The notes beneath the pieces were generated by a model. The model searched no databases and was not told the DNA's origin. It saw only the letters and a program-made list of their open reading frames with translations. Source: Miltoncostaea sp036826475 (lineage in GTDB: Bacteria > Actinomycetota > Thermoleophilia > Miltoncostaeales > Miltoncostaeaceae). Taken from it: a stretch of DNA of 64,000 bases. Where the stretch lies: NCBI GenBank assembly GCA_036826475.1, contig DAISWG010000013.1:1-64000 (forward strand), read 5' to 3'. The position numbers were made by a program, and so were the translations under genes. Below are positions 42,618 through 51,633 of the stretch, piece after piece. Numbering within the stretch: the stretch's first letter is position 1; every line of letters starts with the position of its first letter.

Positions 42618-43294
42618 CGGGCCCTCGCCCGGCGGGCCCACGGCGTCAGCGCACGCTCCAGCAGCCACAGCGCCAGGTCCAGCACCAGCGCGAGCGCCAC
42701 CGACAGCACCGCGCCCACCACCATCGGCGTCCAGTAGGTGCGGCGCAGGCCGTCCAGGATCAGGTCGCCCAGGCCGCCCTGCCCGATGATCGCCGCCACC
42801 GTCACCAGCCCAACCGTCGTGACCGTGGCCACCCGGATGCCGGTCATGATGTACGGCAGCGCCAGCGGCAGCTCCACGGAGAGCACCCGCCGGCGGGGGG
42901 AGAGGCCCATCCCGTCGGCCGCGTCGATCACCGAGCGCGGCACCGACCGGAACCCGGCGATGAACGCCGTCACCAGCGTCAGGAACGTGTAGATGGTGAG
43001 CGCGATGACGGCGGGCAGCTTCGACAGGCCCGTGTACGGCACCAGGATCCCGAACAGCGCGACGCTCGGGATGGTGTAGATGAGCGCCGAGATGGTGGTG
43101 ACCGGCCCAGCCGTCCAGCGGTAGCGCAGCGCCAGCCCCGCCAGGATCGCCGAGAAGACGATGCCGAGGGCCATCGAGATGAGCACCAGCTCGACGTGGT
43201 CGATGAGCTTCGCCTGGATGTCGTCCCACTGGTCGCTGATGTAGTTCCAGCGGATGAGCGGCTCGCTCGACTGGAGCGGCCGGAGCAGCGTCAC
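42614..43294 (-). CDS. Osmoprotectant ABC transporter permease (OpuCB/OpuCD-like)
   Basis: A 226-residue permease with about five membrane helices and the EAA loop VIDAADGMGLSPRRRVLSVELP. It is close in size and pattern to the next permease in the operon, so the two form a heterodimeric channel. The GTG start overlaps the ATPase gene stop (GTGA). The order ATPase, permease, permease, binding protein is a common arrangement for OpuC-type systems; it differs from the textbook Bacillus order only in the position of the binding protein. Confidence 0.88.
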   Translation of the reverse strand: MTLLRPLQSSEPLIRWNYISDQWDDIQAKLIDHVELVLISMALGIVFSAILAGLALRYRWTAGPVTTISALIYTIPSVALFGILVPYTGLSKLPAVIALTIYTFLTLVTAFIAGFRSVPRSVIDAADGMGLSPRRRVLSVELPLALPYIMTGIRVATVTTVGLVTVAAIIGQGGLGDLILDGLRRTYWTPMVVGAVLSVALALVLDLALWLLERALTPWARRARAR

Positions 43295-44454
43295 GTGACC
43301 CGCTCCGGCACCCGCTCGGCCAGCGCGGCCCGGATGCCCTCCAGCGTGACGACGCCCCCGAACCGGCCGTCGTCGTCGATCACGGCGACGGAGGTGTGGG
43401 AGGTCATGATGATCTCCATCGCGTGGTGCAGGCTGCTCTCCGCGCTCACCTGGGCGGCGGGCTGCTCGCGCGGCCGGTCGGCCAGGCGGTCGCCGTTCGA
43501 CATCTCGCGCGTGTCGACCCAGCCCAGGAAGCGGCCGTCCCGGGTGACCCCCACCCAGTCGGTGCGGTGGGCGGCCGTCGCGGCGCGCACGTCCTCGGCG
43601 GAGGCGTCCAGGTCGACGACCGGCCCCTGCGCGAACGGCAGGTCGGACACGCGGGCGAGGGTCAGCCGCTTGGAGCTGCGGTCGTCGCCCACGAACTGCT
43701 CCACGAACTCCGACGCGGGCGCGGCCAGGATCTCGTCCGGCGGCGCGTACTGCTCCACGATGCCGCCCACGTTGAGCAGGGCGACCATGTCGGCCAGCTT
43801 GATCGCCTCGTCGATGTCGTGGGTCACGATCACGATGGTCTTGCGCACCCGCTGCTGCAGGCCGAGCAGCTCGTCCTGGAGGCGGCCGCGCACGATCGGG
43901 TCGACGGCGCCGAACGGCTCGTCCATGAGCAGCACCGGCGGGTCGGCGGCGAGGGCGCGGGCCACGCCGACGCGCTGCTGCTGGCCGCCGGAGAGCTCGT
44001 CGGGGTAGCGCGTCAGCATCGCCGGGTCGAGGCCGACGAGGCCCACCAGCTCGTCGATCCGGGCGGCGATGCGCGCCTTCTCCCAGCCGAGCGTCTTCGG
44101 CACCGTCGCGATGTTCTGGGCGATGGTGCGGTGCGGGAACAGCCCGACCTGCTGGATGACGTAGCCGATGCCGCGGCGCAGCTCGGTCACGTCCGCGCCG
44201 GTCACGTCGCGGCCCTCCACCTCGATGGTGCCGGACGTCGGCTCGATGAGCCGGTTGATCATCCGCAGCGTGGTGGTCTTGCCGCACCCGGAGGGGCCGA
44301 TCAGCGCGACGATCGACCCGCGCGGGATCTCGAGGCTCAGGTCGGTGACCGCGGGGTGGTCGGTGCCGGGGAAGCGCTTGGTGACCCCGCGCAGCACGAT
44401 CGCGGGGCGCTCACCGGCGTGGTTCTCGGCCGCCACGGCCGTGTCGAGCGCCAT
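43291..44454 (-). CDS. opuCA: Osmoprotectant ABC transporter ATPase with CBS domains (OpuCA-like)
   Basis: A 387-residue ATPase. ABC motifs are complete: Walker A GPSGCGKTTTLRMI (near 53), signature LSGGQQQRVGVARAL, Walker B LLMDEPFGAVDP and H-loop IVTHDIDEAIKLAD. The C-terminal 120 residues are two CBS motifs (VRAATAAHRTDWVGVTRDGRFLG, SSLHHAMEIIMTSHTSVAVIDDDGRFGG), which in OpuA-type transporters sense ionic strength or c-di-AMP. It energises uptake of compatible solutes under osmotic stress. First gene of the operon. Confidence 0.92.
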   Translation of the reverse strand: MALDTAVAAENHAGERPAIVLRGVTKRFPGTDHPAVTDLSLEIPRGSIVALIGPSGCGKTTTLRMINRLIEPTSGTIEVEGRDVTGADVTELRRGIGYVIQQVGLFPHRTIAQNIATVPKTLGWEKARIAARIDELVGLVGLDPAMLTRYPDELSGGQQQRVGVARALAADPPVLLMDEPFGAVDPIVRGRLQDELLGLQQRVRKTIVIVTHDIDEAIKLADMVALLNVGGIVEQYAPPDEILAAPASEFVEQFVGDDRSSKRLTLARVSDLPFAQGPVVDLDASAEDVRAATAAHRTDWVGVTRDGRFLGWVDTREMSNGDRLADRPREQPAAQVSAESSLHHAMEIIMTSHTSVAVIDDDGRFGGVVTLEGIRAALAERVPERVT

Positions 44455-44518
44455 CAGCGGAGCCTATTGGGCGCTTCTCCGGACGCGCCAGGGATCCGGC
44501 GCGCCCGTGTGAGCTGCG

Positions 44519-44908
44519 CTACCGACGGCGGCCGATCGCCGCGGCCAGCTCGTGCTTGGACATGCCGGAGCGGCCCGCGATGCCGAGTTCCCTCGCGCGT
44601 TCGTAGAGCTCGGCCTTGGTGTTGCCGTTCACGTCGACGCCGCCGTAGGTGGCCTTCGGGTGGTCCCGGGCCTCGGCGCCGTGCTGCTCGCTCTGGGGGT
44701 CGGACGGGCCGTATTCGTCCTTCTCCTCCCAGTGGTCGCCGACCTTCTCGGCGACGTGCTTCACGGATGCCCACGCGGCGCGGTGGGCGCGCTCCTCGTC
44801 ATCGGGGTACTGCTCGTGCGCCGCGTCCAGGGTCTTGGCGTACGTGTCGCGGACCTTCTTCGGCGACCGCGTGATGGTCCCCGGGAGGTCCTCCTTGCGC
44901 GTCGGCAT
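44519..44908 (-). CDS. ChaB-like protein with Rho-N/SAP-like C-terminal domain
   Basis: A 129-residue protein. The N-terminal half matches the ChaB family (PGTITRSPKKVRDTYAKTLDAAHEQY, RAHRAAWASVKHVAEKVGDHW). The C-terminal 35 residues (NGNTKAELYERARELGIAGRSGMSKHELAAAI) are a Rho-N/SAP-like helix-extended-loop-helix DNA or RNA-binding domain. The combination is known in actinobacteria, often near stress-response genes. The role is uncertain: ChaB was originally linked to cation transport but is now considered a small nucleic-acid-associated protein family. It has a good start context, though no downstream partner in the same operon. Confidence 0.85.
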   Translation of the reverse strand: MPTRKEDLPGTITRSPKKVRDTYAKTLDAAHEQYPDDEERAHRAAWASVKHVAEKVGDHWEEKDEYGPSDPQSEQHGAEARDHPKATYGGVDVNGNTKAELYERARELGIAGRSGMSKHELAAAIGRRR

Positions 44909-45038
44909 GGCCGCCTCCTCGTGCGAGCTCCGGAGGGATGATTCCCCCCGGCCGCGCCGCGGAACCGTCCCCGCGGCCCCGGGTGCGCGGGTGGCGGCGG
45001 CCCCGTCGCCGGAGCCGCCGCCACCGCGACCCCGCGCG

Positions 45039-47288
45039 TCAGGCCGTCGCGCCCTCCGGCAGCGGCGCCGGCTCGGGCGCGGGCTCGCGCTCGTGCTCGA
45101 GGCGGGGCAGCCAGCGGAGCCAGCTCGGCAGGTACCAGTTGCGGTCGCCGAGGAGGGTCATCGAGGCGGGCAGGAGCACCGCGCGCACGATGGTGGCGTC
45201 GATCAGGATGGCCGTCGCCAGGCCGATCCCCATCTCCTTCATGTCGATGATGGGGAGCAGGGCGAAGACGCTGAACACGGCCACCATCACGGCGGCCGCG
45301 CCGGTGACCACGCCGGCCGTGCTGCGGATGCCGTGCTCGACCGCGTCACGGGTGTCCATGCCGCGGTCGTACAGCTCGCGGACCTTGCTCAGGATGAACA
45401 CGTGGTAGTCCATCGAGAGCCCGAACAGGATCACGAACATGAACATCGGGAGCCACGACGCGATGCCCCCGGTGGAGTTGAAGTCGAGCAGGCCCTCGCC
45501 CCAGCCCCACTGGAACACGCCGACCATCACGCCGTAGGCGGCGGCCACCGACAGCAGGTTCAGGACGATCGCCTTGAGGGCCACGACGATCGACCGGAAG
45601 GCCATCAGCAGGATCCCGAAGGCGAAGAGCATCACCGCGGCGAACACGAGCGGCGCCCGGTCCGTCATCTGGTCGGTGAAGTCGCGCGAGGCGGCGGTGC
45701 CGCCGGTGACGCCGTACTCGGCGTCCGGGAGCGTCCCGATGGTCGCCGGGATGATCTCGTCCCGGAGGGTCGCCAGGGCGTGGTCGGACGCCGCGTCGGT
45801 GCCCGCCCCGGAGAGCGCCATGGAGACCTGGTACGTGGAGCCGTCGGGCGAGCGCTCGACGTCGACGGGCTCGTGGATCTCGCCGGTGGCCAGCGCCCGG
45901 CCCGTGAGCTCGTCGATCTGGGCCTCGGTGGCCCGCGCGTCGCCGGAGCGCACCGCCACCACGGCCTGGCTCGCGCCGCCGGGGAAGGCGTCGTCGATGA
46001 CGTGGAAGGCCTCGAGGGCGGGCTCGGACCGGGGCATCGCGTCCAGGCCGCTCTCGGCCGGATGGATGGACAGCGCCGGGATCGCCATGACCACCAGCAC
46101 CGCGGTGGCGGCGACGGTGGAGATCACCGGGTGACGCAGGACGGGCCTCAGGATGGCGCCCCAGACGCGGGAGCCCTCCTGGCCGTCGGCGGCGCGGGCG
46201 GCCTCGCGGCGGGCCCGTCCCCTGAGGAACGGGATGCGGGTGCGGTGCACCCGGTCGCCGAGCGCCGACAGCATCGCCGGCAGCACGGTGAGGGAGCCGA
46301 TCATCGCGACGCCCACCACCATCATCGAGCCGATCGCGAAGGACATGAACATGCCGTTGCCGGAGAGGAACAATCCGGCCATGGCGCCCATCACCGTCAC
46401 GCCGGAGACGAGCACGGCGCGACCGGACGTGGCCGCGGCGGCCTCCAGGGCGGCGCGCTCGGAGCGGCCGGCCCGGCGCTCGTCGCGCTCGCGCCGCATG
46501 TAGAAGATGGAGTAGTCCACCCCGACGGCGAGACCGACGAGGAGGATGACCTCGGCGATCTGCTCGTCCATCGGGACGATCGCGCTCGGCAGTGAAACGA
46601 GGCCCATCGTCGCCAGGACCGAGGTCAGGCCGACGAACACGGGGACCAGGGCGCCGAGGCCCGTGCCCATCACGAGCAGCAGGATCCCGATCGTGAGCGG
46701 GATGGCGATGAGGCCGGCGCGCGCGAGCTGGGAGTTGATGATCCCGTCGAGCTCCTTGTCGGTGGAGACGCCGCCCTCGGCGACGACCAGGTCGGGATGC
46801 GCGCCCTGGACCTCGTCCACGGCGGCGACGATGTCGTCGATGTACGCCGTGGCCTCCTCGTAGGAGCCGCGGGGGGCGAAGGTGACCATCGCGGCGTGGC
46901 CGTCCGGGGAGATCTGGCCCGAGAATCGCGCGTCGTACGGCGACTGGACGTCCGAGACCTCGTCGAACGACCCGACGGTCGTGACGACCTCGTCGACGGT
47001 GCGGCGGAACTCGGGGGAGGTGGCGGTCAGGGTGTCGGACTGGACGACGACGACCTCGCCGAGGCCGTCCTTCTCGAGGTCGAAGGCGCGGTCGATGATC
47101 CTGTCGGCCCGGCCGGACTCGCCGACGTCGCGGTCGGTGTCGGAGATGGTGGTCATCGGCGAGACGATCCCGATCGCGAACGCCACCAGCACGAAGACCA
47201 GCCACCCGATGATGGCCGTCCTGCGGTGCGCGGCGCTCCAACGACCCATGCGGGCCGCGATGTTCGTCGAGTGCTTCAGCGGGGACAT
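45039..47288 (-). CDS. MMPL family RND transporter (second copy)
   Basis: A 749-residue MMPL exporter. First helix TAIIGWLVFVLVAFAIGI; first proton-relay motif ILLVGLAVGVDYSIFYMRRERDER and second FVILFGLSMDYHVFILSKVRELY are both intact. Two large external domains have the usual porter fold. The ATG start (47288) has RBS AGGAGG. Substrate unknown. It is preceded by a palindromic terminator of the upstream membrane-protein gene and so has its own transcription unit; a near-duplicate of a short sequence in the histidine-kinase promoter lies 115 bases upstream. Confidence 0.94.
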   Translation of the reverse strand: MSPLKHSTNIAARMGRWSAAHRRTAIIGWLVFVLVAFAIGIVSPMTTISDTDRDVGESGRADRIIDRAFDLEKDGLGEVVVVQSDTLTATSPEFRRTVDEVVTTVGSFDEVSDVQSPYDARFSGQISPDGHAAMVTFAPRGSYEEATAYIDDIVAAVDEVQGAHPDLVVAEGGVSTDKELDGIINSQLARAGLIAIPLTIGILLLVMGTGLGALVPVFVGLTSVLATMGLVSLPSAIVPMDEQIAEVILLVGLAVGVDYSIFYMRRERDERRAGRSERAALEAAAATSGRAVLVSGVTVMGAMAGLFLSGNGMFMSFAIGSMMVVGVAMIGSLTVLPAMLSALGDRVHRTRIPFLRGRARREAARAADGQEGSRVWGAILRPVLRHPVISTVAATAVLVVMAIPALSIHPAESGLDAMPRSEPALEAFHVIDDAFPGGASQAVVAVRSGDARATEAQIDELTGRALATGEIHEPVDVERSPDGSTYQVSMALSGAGTDAASDHALATLRDEIIPATIGTLPDAEYGVTGGTAASRDFTDQMTDRAPLVFAAVMLFAFGILLMAFRSIVVALKAIVLNLLSVAAAYGVMVGVFQWGWGEGLLDFNSTGGIASWLPMFMFVILFGLSMDYHVFILSKVRELYDRGMDTRDAVEHGIRSTAGVVTGAAAVMVAVFSVFALLPIIDMKEMGIGLATAILIDATIVRAVLLPASMTLLGDRNWYLPSWLRWLPRLEHEREPAPEPAPLPEGATA

Positions 47289-47449
47289 CGGTGCCTCCTG
47301 TTTCCGGTGCGCGGACCGCGGGGATCGGGGTCCGTCGCCTGCGCCCAACCTGGTGCGGAGGGGGCGGCGGGACACCGGGGCGCGCCGGTGGACCGTGGGG
47401 GCGGGTTTCTGGTGGGCCGCCGGGCGGGCCGCCCCCGCCCGGCACGAAC

Positions 47450-47475
47450 GGAGCCCCGCCGTACGGCGGGGCTCC
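47450..47475 (-). terminator. Perfect palindrome terminator between paralogue and MMPL genes
   Basis: GGAGCCCCGCC (47450-47460) and GGCGGGGCTCC (47465-47475) are perfect inverted repeats around GTAC. This is the only strong hairpin between the stop of the membrane-protein gene (47507) and the MMPL start (47288). It probably ends transcription of the membrane-protein gene. No T tract. Confidence 0.6.
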
Positions 47476-47506
47476 GGGTGGTGCGCGGGGGTCTGCGGGG
47501 TGCGGC

Positions 47507-48268
47507 CTACGGGTCCTCGCGGGTCGCGTGGCGCGGGCGGCGCCGGCCGGTGACGATGAGGGCGGTCCCGAGCGCGGCGAGGCCGCCGCCCACCGCGAGC
47601 GCGGCGATGGCGAGCCACAGGACGCCGTCGGTGCGCACGCCGAGCTCAGACTCCACCGCGATCCCGGCGGAGCCGTCGGCGTTCATGACCACCGCGCTCC
47701 AGTCACCCGCGTCGACCGGCCACACGATCGTCTGGCGGCCGGTGCCGGACGCCGATCGCGACCAGAAGGTCTGGGCCGCCGGCGGGGCCGGCGCCCGCGC
47801 GCCCGCCGTCGGCTGGAGCGGGACGCCCCCGTCGCCGAAGTCGGCGGACGCCTGCGGCACGCCGTCCAGGTAGGCCGCGACGTCGTCCCGGGGTCCGATG
47901 CCGACGAACACGGGTCCGTCGCGTGCGCCCGTGGCCGAGACGCGCAGGTCGCCCAGCCGACCGTCGTCCAGGAGCCGGGTGACCCCGCCCAGGTCGACGT
48001 CCACGGCGTCCGCGACCAGCGCCCGGGTGGGCGTGGTCAGCTCCACCGGGTCGGCCGTGTAGTAGCCGTCGGCGTCGCGCTGGGTGGCGTGGACGCCCAC
48101 CAGGGCCCCGCCGCCGGCGAGGGCGGCCAGGCCGATCGTGGCGGCGACCGCGCCGCCCACCACCCGCCCCGTGGACCCGTGGGGCGGCCGCTCGGCGGCG
48201 GGCGGCGGCGGTGCGAGGGCCGCGGCGCCGCCATCGTCCCGCCCGTCCTGGACCACTCGTGTCTTCAT
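47507..48268 (-). CDS. Two-helix membrane protein, paralogue A flanking the two-component system
   Basis: A 253-residue protein with one N-terminal membrane helix (VVGGAVAATIGLAALAGGGALVG), an external beta-rich domain and a C-terminal membrane helix (WLAIAALAVGGGLAALGTALIV). The external domain has ELTTPTRALVADAVDVDLGG, PVFVGIGPRDDVAAYLDGV and TIVWPVDAGDWSAVVMNADGSAG. The same layout and most motifs occur in the gene at 50760-51554, so they are paralogues. Start chosen at ATG 48268 (RBS GGAGG, 8 bases away) instead of the ATG at 48274, which is only 2 bases from the RBS. Divergent from the histidine kinase. Function unknown; sensing or signalling input for the adjacent kinase is inferred. 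Confidence 0.78.
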   Translation of the reverse strand: MKTRVVQDGRDDGGAAALAPPPPAAERPPHGSTGRVVGGAVAATIGLAALAGGGALVGVHATQRDADGYYTADPVELTTPTRALVADAVDVDLGGVTRLLDDGRLGDLRVSATGARDGPVFVGIGPRDDVAAYLDGVPQASADFGDGGVPLQPTAGARAPAPPAAQTFWSRSASGTGRQTIVWPVDAGDWSAVVMNADGSAGIAVESELGVRTDGVLWLAIAALAVGGGLAALGTALIVTGRRRPRHATREDP

Positions 48269-48409
48269 CTCCATCACCTCCGTCGTGTGGACCGCTGTCA
48301 CCCGACAGGGTGGTGCGGCGGGAGGGCGGCGGACATGGGGCCGACCCGCGCGCGATTGGCCGGTTTTCTGGTGTATCCGGTCCGGGGGGAGCCGGAATAG
48401 GGTCGCGCC

Positions 48410-50131
48410 GTGAGCGCCCGTGCGCCCCATCCGCTGCTGCTCGCCGCGCTGGCGCTCGCGGGGGCCGCGCTCTGCGCCTTCTCGATCCGCGTCGCCACCA
48501 ACGAGGGCGTCGCCGACATCCAGGTGGCGCTGCTCCAGTGGATCAGCGTGCCCTACATCGCGGCCGGGCTGATCGCCTGGTGGCGGCGCCCGGAGAGCCG
48601 CCTCGGCGTCCTGATGGTGGCGGTCGGCTTCAGCACCGGGCTGCTCTGCCTCCAGTTCGTGCAGAACGAGGTCCTGTGGTCGATCGGCTCCTCGCTCGAC
48701 ATCTTCGCCGCCGCCGCGTTCGTCCACGTGACGCTGGCGTTCCCGTCGGGCCGGCTGCGCTCGACGCGCGAGCGGGTGGTGGTGGGGAGCGGCTACGCCG
48801 TCGCCTTCGGCCTCCAGATCGCGAAGCTGATGTTCCTGGGCTCGGTGCCGCAGAACGGCTTCGCGGTGACCGACGACGTCGACATCTCACGGACGATCGA
48901 GCGCGTCCAGCTCTACAGCACGTCCGTCATCTGCCTGGCCGCCGCCGCCATGCTGCTCGGCCGGTGGGTGGCGACGGGGCGCCCCCGGCGCCTCTGGCCG
49001 TCGCTGCTGACCCAGGTCTTCGTGGTCGGCCTGGTGGGGCTGGCGCTGCTGTACGTGTTCGCCGCGGCCGGGTGGCCGTACTTCGTGGAGGTCCAGCGGA
49101 CCGCCCTGGTCATCATCGGCTTCACCCCGGTGCTCTTCCTGGCCGGTGTGCTGGACGCCCGCCTGGCGCGCAGCGGGGTGAGCGACCTGGTGGTCCGGCT
49201 GCGCGGCAACCCGGACGCCGCCGAGGTCCAGGGCGCGCTGGCGCGCGCGCTCCGCGACCCGACGCTGCAGCTCGTCTACTGGCTGCCCGAGTTCGGCAGC
49301 TACGCCGACGCCGACGGGCATGAGGTGGCGCTGCCCGAGCCCGGCGACGCGCGCGCGATGACGCCGATCCAGCACGACGGCGTGCGCATCGCCGCCCTGC
49401 TCCACCACCCGGCCCTCTCCGAGGAGCGGGAGTTGATGGCGGGGGCGACGGCCGCGGCCGCGATCGCGTTGGAGAACACCCGTCTCCAGGTCGAGCTGCG
49501 CGCGCGGCTGGAGGAGCTGCGGGGCTCGCGCATGCGGATCGTCGAGGTGGCGCAGGACGAACGCAAGCGGCTGGAGCGCAACCTGCACGACGGGGCGCAG
49601 CAACGGCTCGTGGCGCTCTCGATGGAGCTCGGCCGGATGGAGAGCCGCCTCCCGCAGGACGCCCCGGAGCGGGCCGACCTCGCGCGCGCCCGCGGCGAGA
49701 TCGCCAGCTCCCTGCACGAGCTGCGGCAGGTCGCCCGCGGCCTGCACCCGGCGGTGGTCAGCTCCCACGGCCTGGAGATCGCCCTGGAGCAGCTCGCCGC
49801 CACCGCGCCGGTCCCGGTGACGCTGAGCGTCCGCGTCGGGCGGCGGCTGCCGGAGGCGCTGGAGGTGGCCGCCTACTACCTGGTGAGCGAGAGCCTTGCC
49901 AACATCGGCAAGCACGCGCATGCATCGTCGGTGCGCGTGGAGGTGCTGCGGCAGGGCGACGCGGTGCTCATCGAGGTGGCCGATGACGGCGTCGGCGGGG
50001 CCGACACGGAGAAGGGGTCGGGCCTGCGCGGGCTGGCCGACCGGGTCGAGGCCCTCGGCGGCCGGCTCCGGGTGTGGAGCCCGGCCGGCGGCGGCACGCG
50101 GGTGAGCGCGGAGATCCCGTGCGTGCCGTGA
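48410..50131 (+). CDS. NarL-type sensor histidine kinase
   Basis: A 573-residue kinase. About seven membrane helices (residues about 8-230) form a sensory domain, followed by a GAF-like or similar cytosolic region (MTPIQHDGVRIAALLHHPALSEERELMAG). The dimerisation/phosphoacceptor helix is AQDERKRLERNLHDGAQQRLVALS with His393 in NLHDG, the HisKA_3 pattern. The ATP-binding HATPase domain has SLANIGKHAHAS, VADDGVGG and GSGLRGLADRVEALGG. GTG start. Its 3' end overlaps the response-regulator start by 13 bases. It phosphorylates the regulator; the signal is unknown. Confidence 0.93.
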   Translation: MSARAPHPLLLAALALAGAALCAFSIRVATNEGVADIQVALLQWISVPYIAAGLIAWWRRPESRLGVLMVAVGFSTGLLCLQFVQNEVLWSIGSSLDIFAAAAFVHVTLAFPSGRLRSTRERVVVGSGYAVAFGLQIAKLMFLGSVPQNGFAVTDDVDISRTIERVQLYSTSVICLAAAAMLLGRWVATGRPRRLWPSLLTQVFVVGLVGLALLYVFAAAGWPYFVEVQRTALVIIGFTPVLFLAGVLDARLARSGVSDLVVRLRGNPDAAEVQGALARALRDPTLQLVYWLPEFGSYADADGHEVALPEPGDARAMTPIQHDGVRIAALLHHPALSEERELMAGATAAAAIALENTRLQVELRARLEELRGSRMRIVEVAQDERKRLERNLHDGAQQRLVALSMELGRMESRLPQDAPERADLARARGEIASSLHELRQVARGLHPAVVSSHGLEIALEQLAATAPVPVTLSVRVGRRLPEALEVAAYYLVSESLANIGKHAHASSVRVEVLRQGDAVLIEVADDGVGGADTEKGSGLRGLADRVEALGGRLRVWSPAGGGTRVSAEIPCVP

Positions 50132-50763
50132 TCGCCGACGACAGCGTCCTGCTGCGCGAGGGGATCGCCCGCATCCTGGGCGACGCCGGCATCGACGTGG
50201 TGGGTCAGAGCGCGGACGCGGACGACCTGATGCTCAAGGTGCGCAGCTACGCGCCGGACATCGCGATCGTCGACATCCGGATGCCCCCGACCCACACCGA
50301 CGAGGGGCTGCGCGCCGCCATCGCCATCCGCGAGGCGTATCCGGACGTCGGCGTCCTGGTCCTCTCCCAGTACGTCGAGCTCGGGCTGGCCATGACGCTC
50401 CTCGCCGACTCCGCCGAGGGCGCCGGCTACCTGCTGAAGGACCGGGTGAGCGACGTCGACGAGTTCGTCGGGGCGGTGCGCCGCGTCGCCGCGGGCGGGT
50501 CGGCGATCGACCCCACCATCGTCTCCACGCTCCTCGGCCGCCGCCGCCAGGACGATCCCGTGGCTGCCCTCACCCCGCGCGAGCGGGAGGTGATGGCGCT
50601 GATGGCCGAGGGCCGCTCCAACCAGGGCATCGCCGACCACCTGGTCGTCACCCTCCGCGCCGCCGAGAAGTACGTCTCGAGCATCTTCACCAAGCTCGAC
50701 CTGCCCTCCACCGGCAGCGACTCCCGGCGGGTGCTGGCCGTCCTGCTGTACCTGCGCTCCTAG
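50119..50763 (+). CDS. NarL/FixJ-type response regulator
   Basis: A 214-residue regulator. The receiver domain has the acidic pocket DDS (near 7-9), phosphorylation site Asp52 (IVDIRMPP) and Lys in LLKDRVSD. The C-terminal LuxR-type helix-turn-helix has LTPREREVMALMAEGRSNQGIADHLVV and KYVSSIFTKLDL. GTG start at 50119 overlaps the kinase gene; a second GTG at 50128 would remove three residues. The stop shares CTAG with the convergent paralogue B gene (50760-50763). Likely targets include the two flanking membrane-protein genes and MMPL. Confidence 0.93.
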   Translation: MRAVIADDSVLLREGIARILGDAGIDVVGQSADADDLMLKVRSYAPDIAIVDIRMPPTHTDEGLRAAIAIREAYPDVGVLVLSQYVELGLAMTLLADSAEGAGYLLKDRVSDVDEFVGAVRRVAAGGSAIDPTIVSTLLGRRRQDDPVAALTPREREVMALMAEGRSNQGIADHLVVTLRAAEKYVSSIFTKLDLPSTGSDSRRVLAVLLYLRS

Positions 50764-51554
50764 ACGTCCGGGGCCGGGGGCGGCGCGGCCGGCGGGGCCG
50801 GGGGCGGGCCGGTCGCCTGCCGGCTGCGGGCCCGGGCGCGCGCCCGCGAGACCAGCATCACCACGCCGATCGACAGCATGATCAGGCCGACCACCAGGGC
50901 GATGACGCCGACCCAGAGCCCCAGGTCGGTCTTGAACCCCAGCTGCGCGGTGACGTCCACGCCCGGCGAGCCGTCGGCGTTCATCACCACGCCGCTCCAC
51001 TCGCCGTCCGAGATCGGCCACACCGCCGCCTGCCTGCCGGGGCCCTCCGCCGACGCCGCCCAGAACGCCTGCGACCCGGGGCGCGCGGGCGCGCGGGCGC
51101 CGAGCGTCGAGTCGCCGCGGTCGCCGTCGTCGAAGTCGGCCTGCTGCTGCGCCACGCCGGCCAGGTAGCGGCGCACGTCGGCGGTGGGCCCGATGCCGAC
51201 GAACACCGGCCCGCCGCCCCTCGACTCCGCCGCCAGCCGCAGGTCCCCCAGGTCGCCGTTGTCCACGAACCACGCGTCCCCCAGGTCCACCTCGACGCTG
51301 TCGGACACCAGCGCCCGCGTCGGCGTGGCCAGGCGGTTCTCGTCGATCTCGAAGAAGCCGTCGCCGTCGCGCGTCCCCAGGTACAGCCCCAGCAGGGTGC
51401 CGCCGATCGCGAGCGCCAGCACGGCGATCACCACCAGGATCACGCCGCCGACCAGGCGCCCCGTGCCGCGGACGGGCGCGGCCGGCTGCGGCCCGGGGGG
51501 CGGCGCGGGCGGGGGCTCGGGTGGTGGTGGGGTGGGGGGTGCGTCCGAGGACAC
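50760..51554 (-). CDS. Two-helix membrane protein, paralogue B flanking the two-component system
   Basis: A 264-residue protein with the same layout as 47507-48268: proline-rich N-terminus, membrane helix (LVGGVILVVIAVLALAIGGTLLG), external domain (LATPTRALVSDSVEVDLGD, GPVFVGIGPTADVRRYLAGV, AVWPISDGEWSGVVMNADGSPG) and C-terminal helix (WVGVIALVVGLIMLSIGVVML). The pattern identity with the other paralogue is strong. The external domain likely forms a small beta-sandwich. Function unknown. Position on the other side of the kinase/regulator pair supports a shared pathway. Confidence 0.78.
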   Translation of the reverse strand: MSSDAPPTPPPPEPPPAPPPGPQPAAPVRGTGRLVGGVILVVIAVLALAIGGTLLGLYLGTRDGDGFFEIDENRLATPTRALVSDSVEVDLGDAWFVDNGDLGDLRLAAESRGGGPVFVGIGPTADVRRYLAGVAQQQADFDDGDRGDSTLGARAPARPGSQAFWAASAEGPGRQAAVWPISDGEWSGVVMNADGSPGVDVTAQLGFKTDLGLWVGVIALVVGLIMLSIGVVMLVSRARARARSRQATGPPPAPPAAPPPAPDV

Positions 51555-51633
51555 GGTCGTTCCCTTCCGTCGTACCCCGCGATCGTCGCCTCCCGCGCCG
51601 CCCGTGTCGAGCCCCCGGCGACGGCGGGCGCGG

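Noticed and set aside
47401..47506. A small gene in the 218-base gap upstream of the MMPL gene
   Set aside because: No start with RBS and no coding-like composition; the region contains only the perfect palindrome and the shared motif.
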